Source: Streptomyces griseus
GTDB taxonomy: Bacteria; Actinomycetota; Actinomycetes; Streptomycetales; Streptomycetaceae
Assembly: GCF_900460065.1 (NCBI RefSeq)
Contig: NZ_UAVD01000020.1
Location: 1-48,345, forward strand
Direction of reading: 5' to 3'
DNA: 48,345 nt
Under the pieces are notes generated by a model. It saw nothing but the letters and a program-made list of their open reading frames with translations, ran no database searches and was not told where the DNA came from. The position numbers and the translations under genes were made by a program. Positions 44,751 to 48,345 of this stretch are shown piece after piece (the first letter of the stretch is position 1; every line of letters starts with the position of its first letter).

Positions 44751-46070
44751 CTACGGCCGGAAGTTGCGGCTCAGACCCTGCCACACGTCGTCGTAGCCGC
44801 GCTGGAGGTGTTCGGCGCCGGCCGCCTGCGCGGTCGCCGTGACCGGCCAGCGGGTCTCGAACATGAAGGCCAGACCGTCGTCGATCTTCTGCGGCTCCAG
44901 CTCCGCCGCGCTCGCCCGGTCGAAGGTCTCCCGGTCCGGACCGTGCGCCGACATCATGTTGTGCAGGGAGCCGCCACCGGGGACGAAGCCGTCCGCTTTG
45001 GCGTCGTACGCGCCGTCGATGAGGCCCATGTACTCGCTCATCACATTGCGGTGGAAGTACGGCGGGCGGAAGGTGTCCTCGCCGACCAGCCAGCGCGGGG
45101 CGAAGACGACGAAGTCCACCCCGGCCAGCCCCGGGGTGTCGGACGGCGAGGTCAGCACCGTGAAGATCGACGGGTCCGGGTGGTCGTAGCTGATCGTGCC
45201 GATCACGTTGAACCGGCGCAGGTCGTAGACGTACGGGGTGTGGTTGCCGTGCCAGGCCACCACGTCGAGCGGCGAGTGGTCGTAGGTCGCCGACCAGAGG
45301 TTCCCGCAGAACTTGTTGACCACCTCCACCGGGCCCTCGCGGTCCTCGTACGCGGCGACGGGCGCGAGGAAGTCCCGGGCGTTCGCCAGGCCGTTGGCGC
45401 CGATCGGGCCGAGGTCGGGCAGCGCGAAGGGGCGGCCGTAGTTCTCGCAGACGTAACCGCGCGCGGTCTCCTCCAGCAGCTCCACCCGGAAGCGGACCCC
45501 GCGCGGGATCAGCGCGACGTGGCCCGGTTCGGCGCGGAGCAGGCCCAGCTCGGTGCGGAGCAGCAGCCCGCCGCGCTCGGGGACGATCAGCAACTCGCCG
45601 TCGGAGTCGCTGAACACGCGGTCCGTCATCGAGGAGTCGGCGTGGTACAGGTGGATCGCCATCCCGGCGCGCTGCGCGGCGTCGCCGTTGCCGCCGAGCG
45701 TCCACAGTCCGCTCAGGAAGTCGGTGCCGGGCGCGGGGTCGGGCAGCGGGTTCCAGCGCAGCCGGTTCGGGTCCGGCACGGTCTCGGTGAACGGAGCCGA
45801 GCGCAGGCCCCCGTTGTCGACGCGGGTGAACGCCGGGTGGGCGGCCGAGGGGCGGATCCGGTAGAGCCAGGAACGGCGGTTGTCCGCGCGCGGCTCGGTG
45901 AAGGCGGAGCCGCTCAGCTGTTCCGCGTACAGCCCGAGGGGGGCGCGCTGGGGGGAGTTGCGGCCGTGCGGCAGCGCTCCGGGAACCGCCTCCGAGGCGT
46001 GCTCGTTGCCGAAGCCCGAGGAATACGTCAGCCCCTCGGCCGTCTTCCTCGCCTGGTCGATCGCGCTCAT
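44751..46070 (-). CDS. hmgA: Homogentisate 1,2-dioxygenase
   Basis: A 439-residue enzyme with the family pattern: [66 protein letters not shown], then [32 protein letters not shown], and the C-terminal [19 protein letters not shown]...[22 protein letters not shown], with the metal-binding His and Glu. It cleaves the homogentisate ring with Fe(II) and O2 to maleylacetoacetate in tyrosine/phenylalanine breakdown. The ATG has GGGAG upstream. The GntR gene downstream is its probable regulator. Confidence 0.97.
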   Translation of the reverse strand: MSAIDQARKTAEGLTYSSGFGNEHASEAVPGALPHGRNSPQRAPLGLYAEQLSGSAFTEPRADNRRSWLYRIRPSAAHPAFTRVDNGGLRSAPFTETVPDPNRLRWNPLPDPAPGTDFLSGLWTLGGNGDAAQRAGMAIHLYHADSSMTDRVFSDSDGELLIVPERGGLLLRTELGLLRAEPGHVALIPRGVRFRVELLEETARGYVCENYGRPFALPDLGPIGANGLANARDFLAPVAAYEDREGPVEVVNKFCGNLWSATYDHSPLDVVAWHGNHTPYVYDLRRFNVIGTISYDHPDPSIFTVLTSPSDTPGLAGVDFVVFAPRWLVGEDTFRPPYFHRNVMSEYMGLIDGAYDAKADGFVPGGGSLHNMMSAHGPDRETFDRASAAELEPQKIDDGLAFMFETRWPVTATAQAAGAEHLQRGYDDVWQGLSRNFRP

Positions 46071-46120
46071 CCCGCACTCCCGGTGCCCAAGAATCCCCTC
46101 GGACCCGCCGGGCGGCGAAT

Positions 46121-46159
46121 CCTATGTACCACCGTAGGAATAGGAGGGGGGCACGTCAA
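46121..46159 (-). promoter_or_regulatory. hmgA promoter with overlapping imperfect inverted repeat
   Basis: On the minus strand, TTGACG (46154-46159), a 17-base spacer and TACGGT (46131-46136) give a good promoter. Over its -10 and start lies an imperfect inverted repeat, CCTAT (46121-46125) with ATAGG (46140-46144) and inner TAC-CACC-GTA (46127-46136), a likely site for the co-transcribed GntR repressor. Confidence 0.5.
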
Positions 46160-46292
46160 CGGCATACATCGCGCCATTCGTGCTCCGTGCCGCGTCCCTC
46201 GCGGCGGTCGGCGGGGGAGGGGCCCGCGGGCGGACGCCACCGCCGTCCACCGGGTGGAGGGCGCGGCACACCGCGGCGAGGGGCACGGCATC

Positions 46293-46913
46293 ATGGGGCC
46301 CGTGCCCCACGTCAACCCGAACCTCCGCCGCGCCCCCGTGCAGCAGCGCAGCGCCGACCGGCTGGCCCGGATACTCGACTCCTGCGCCGGCCTCCTCGAC
46401 GAGACCGGCTACGAGCAGCTCACCACGCGGGCCGTCGCGGAGCGCGCCGACGTGCCCATCGGCTCCGTCTACCGGTTCTTCTCGAACAAGCGGGCGCTCG
46501 TCGACGCCCTCGCGCTCCGCAACCTGGACACCTATGCCGACCGCATCGCCGCCCGGCTCGCGGACCTCCCGGCCGACGACTGGCGCGCCGCCATCGACGC
46601 GGTGCTCGACGAGTACCTGGCGATGAAGCGGAGCGTCCCCGGCTTCGCGCTCGTCGACTTCGGGCCGCCGTTCCCCGCCGAGGGCGCGGTGGACGACGCC
46701 AACCGGCGGCTGGCGGACCGGCTCGCCGTCCTGCTCGCCGGCCACCTCGGCCGACGGCCCGACGAGGTACTGTCCCGGGCGATCCTGGTGAGCGTCGAGG
46801 CCGCCGACGCGCTCCTCCAACTGGCCTTCCGCACCCAGCCGTCGGGGGACGCGGCCATCGTCGCCGAGACGCGGACCCTGGTCAGGTCCTACCTCGCCCG
46901 GACGCTCGACTGA
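46293..46913 (+). CDS. TetR-family regulator
   Basis: A 206-residue TetR regulator. The helix-turn-helix domain is RRAPVQQRSADRLARILDSCAGLLDETGYEQLTTRAVAERADVPIGSVYRFFSNKRALVDALALRNLDTY. The C-terminal part is a helical ligand domain (DEYLAMKRSVPGFALVDFG, ADALLQLAFRTQPSGD). The ATG at 46293 is chosen; a GTG 9 bases later is possible. It is divergent from hmgA and upstream of the molybdoenzyme gene; the palindrome at 47092-47109 may be one of its operators. Confidence 0.92.
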   Translation: MGPVPHVNPNLRRAPVQQRSADRLARILDSCAGLLDETGYEQLTTRAVAERADVPIGSVYRFFSNKRALVDALALRNLDTYADRIAARLADLPADDWRAAIDAVLDEYLAMKRSVPGFALVDFGPPFPAEGAVDDANRRLADRLAVLLAGHLGRRPDEVLSRAILVSVEAADALLQLAFRTQPSGDAAIVAETRTLVRSYLARTLD

Positions 46914-46935
46914 GCGAGAGCCCCGCCCGGGGCTT

Positions 46936-46982
46936 CGGCCGCCCCGCCGGGCGCGCCGCGTGCGGGCCCGGCGGGGCGGCCG
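46936..46982 (+). terminator. Hairpin terminator after the TetR gene
   Basis: Perfect 17-bp arms (46936-46952 and 46966-46982) around a 13-base loop, 22 bases after the TetR stop. Confidence 0.75.
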
Positions 46983-47091
46983 GTGGTGGACGCGGTGGTG
47001 CGGCACCACCGGGCGGCTCGCTCGCGTGTGCGCGGGGCTCACGGCCCCGAGGGCCCGCCCGCCTTCCCTCCGTGCGACACCTCCCCACCGT

Positions 47092-47109
47092 GCGTACCGG
47101 TCGGTATGC
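47092..47109. promoter_or_regulatory. TetR-operator-like palindrome before the molybdoenzyme gene
   Basis: GCGTACCG-GT-CGGTATGC: 8-bp arms with one mismatch around GT (perfect core TACCG-GT-CGGTA). It overlaps a -10-like TATGCT (47105-47110) and lies 86 bases before the molybdopterin oxidoreductase ATG. Confidence 0.5.
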
Positions 47110-47195
47110 TCGGCCGTGCCGGGGCTCCCACGCCCGCCCGGCCCATGCCGTCGACGTCGCCGTCCTGCCACCGCCGCCGCCCCGGGGAGGGCCCC

Positions 47196-48345
47196 ATGTC
47201 CCACGACACCCGCACCGCACCGCGTATCTGCCCCCTCTGCGAGGCCACCTGCGGCCTCACCCTCACCATCGAGGGCACCGCCGTCACCGGTGCGCGCGGC
47301 GACCGCGACGACATCTTCAGCCGGGGGTTCATCTGCCCCAAGGGGGCCTCCTTCGGAGGGCTCGACGCCGACCCCGACCGGCTGCGCGTCCCCCTCGTGC
47401 GCGGCGAGGACGGGGAGTTGCGCGAGGCCGGCTGGAGCGAGGCGTTCGACCTGATCGCCGCACGGATACCGGAGCTGACGCGTACGCACGGGCCGAACGC
47501 GGTCGGCGTGGTCCTCGGCAACCCGAACGTGCACACGATGGCGGGCTCCCTCTACCCGCCCCTGCTGCTCGGGGCCCTGCGCACCCGCAACGTCTTCACC
47601 GCGAGCACCCTGGACCAGATGCCCAAGCACGTCTCCAGCGGCCTCCTCTTCGGCGACGCGCACGCCATCCCCGTACCGGACCTCGACCGCACCGACCACC
47701 TCCTCCTGATCGGCGCCAACCCGCTGGAGTCCAACGGCAGTCTCTGCACCGCCCCGGACTTCCCCGGCCGGCTCAAGGCGCTGCCCCGGCGCGGCGGCAC
47801 CCTCACCGTCATCGACCCGCGCCGCACCCGCACCGCCCGGCTCGCCGACCGGCACGTCGCGATCCGGCCCGGCGCGGACGCCCTGCTGCTGGCCGCCCTC
47901 GCGCACACGCTCATCGACGAGAAGCTCGCCGACCCCGGTCCGCTCGCCGAGCACCTGGAAGGGCTCGACCGACTCGCCGCCGCCCTGGCGGACTTCACAC
48001 CGGACGCCGTCGCCGCCGCCTGCGACGTGGACGCCGGCACCATCACCGCCATCGCCCGCGAACTGGCCGCCGCCCCCACCGCCGCCGTCTACGGGCGCAT
48101 CGGCAGCTGCACCGTCGAGCACGGCACCCTCGCCAGCTGGCTGGTGGACGTCCTCAACATCCTCACCGGCAACCTCGACCGGCCCGGCGGCGCGCTGTTC
48201 CCGCTCTCCGCCACCGCACGCGCCCCACGGCCCGCCGCCCCCGGCAGGGGTTTCGCGCTCGGCCGCTGGGCGAGCCGGGTCTCCGGGCACCCCGAGGCCA
48301 AGGGCGAACTGCCCATCGCCGCCCTCGCCGAGGAGATCGACACCC
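47196..48345 (+). CDS. Molybdopterin-dependent oxidoreductase (N-terminal part, runs off the window)
   Basis: 383 codons are visible with no stop before the end. Four cysteines, C12, C15, C19 and C47 (ICPLCEATCG... RGFICPKG), bind a [4Fe-4S] cluster, as in formate dehydrogenase/assimilatory nitrate reductase-type enzymes. They are followed by GWSEAFDLIAARIPEL, VVLGNPNVHTMAGSLY, HLLLIGANPLESNGSL, LTVIDPRRTRTARLADRHVAIRPGADALLLAALAHTLI and a NILTGNLDRPGGALF segment, all typical of the molybdopterin domain. The substrate is unclear. The ATG has a GGGGAGG box 5 bases upstream. Confidence 0.92.
   Translation, partial: MSHDTRTAPRICPLCEATCGLTLTIEGTAVTGARGDRDDIFSRGFICPKGASFGGLDADPDRLRVPLVRGEDGELREAGWSEAFDLIAARIPELTRTHGPNAVGVVLGNPNVHTMAGSLYPPLLLGALRTRNVFTASTLDQMPKHVSSGLLFGDAHAIPVPDLDRTDHLLLIGANPLESNGSLCTAPDFPGRLKALPRRGGTLTVIDPRRTRTARLADRHVAIRPGADALLLAALAHTLIDEKLADPGPLAEHLEGLDRLAAALADFTPDAVAAACDVDAGTITAIARELAAAPTAAVYGRIGSCTVEHGTLASWLVDVLNILTGNLDRPGGALFPLSATARAPRPAAPGRGFALGRWASRVSGHPEAKGELPIAALAEEIDT

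Noticed and set aside
46122..48290. A 722-codon minus-strand frame over the TetR and molybdoenzyme genes
   Set aside because: Antisense to two clear genes and low-complexity.

Overview
This is high-GC actinobacterial DNA of the Streptomyces griseus group. The codon use, the GTG/TTG starts, the hairpins without T-tracts and the gene families (SepF paralogue, streptogrisins, sortase-E-type anchoring, TctABC) all fit Streptomyces. The protease at 13073-13972 agrees, as far as I can recall, with the S. griseus streptogrisin B precursor, including its 299-residue length. I see no rRNA, tRNA, CRISPR array, transposase or integrase. These identifications come from reading translations, not from database searches.

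Layout. (1) 1-2.6 kb: the tail of an acyl-CoA dehydrogenase, a SepF-like cell-division protein and a DUF5685 protein with a cysteine-rich tail. (2) 2.6-12.8 kb: a transport and oxidation block with two solute-binding lipoproteins, two permeases and one ATPase of the polar amino-acid ABC family, an FAD/NAD(P)-binding protein, two flavin-dependent LLM-type monooxygenases and a DUF1684 protein. Its parts list resembles the Bacillus ytm/ytn operon for modified-cysteine sulfur salvage. (3) 13.1-27.4 kb: two streptogrisin-type secreted proteases in the same orientation. They bracket a SLOG-fold gene, a SLATT/DUF4231 membrane protein, a two-helix membrane protein, a complete FXS RiPP system (fxsA, fxsB, fxsC, fxsT) and an alpha/beta hydrolase.

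(4) 27.5-31.8 kb: a DUF3533 membrane protein, a secreted lipase, a sortase-anchored AA10 lytic polysaccharide monooxygenase and an orphan CitB-type response regulator. (5) 31.9-36.6 kb: a tctCBA tripartite tricarboxylate transporter, followed closely by a methyltransferase-Nudix-VOC fusion. (6) 36.6-48.3 kb: mostly ordinary genes, namely DUF402, a double GNAT, a YtrA-type GntR, a DUF5925 AAA ATPase, a GDSL esterase, a small conserved protein, a CaiB-type CoA-transferase, a stand-alone type-ISP specificity-domain protein, hmgA with a GntR regulator, a TetR regulator and the start of a molybdopterin oxidoreductase.

The most interesting region is 14.2-25 kb. The FXS operon combines a radical-SAM cyclophane-type peptide maturase with two TIR-domain proteins; one of these is a ParA-like/TIR/NB-ARC/TPR multidomain protein. 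Directly upstream are SLOG and SLATT genes, families known from nucleotide-signalling and immune-type systems. In this FxsB, the C-terminal region appears to be a metallopeptidase-like HExxH hydroxylase domain whose motif has been destroyed. fxsC carries a rare TTA codon, which suggests bldA-dependent, developmentally timed expression.
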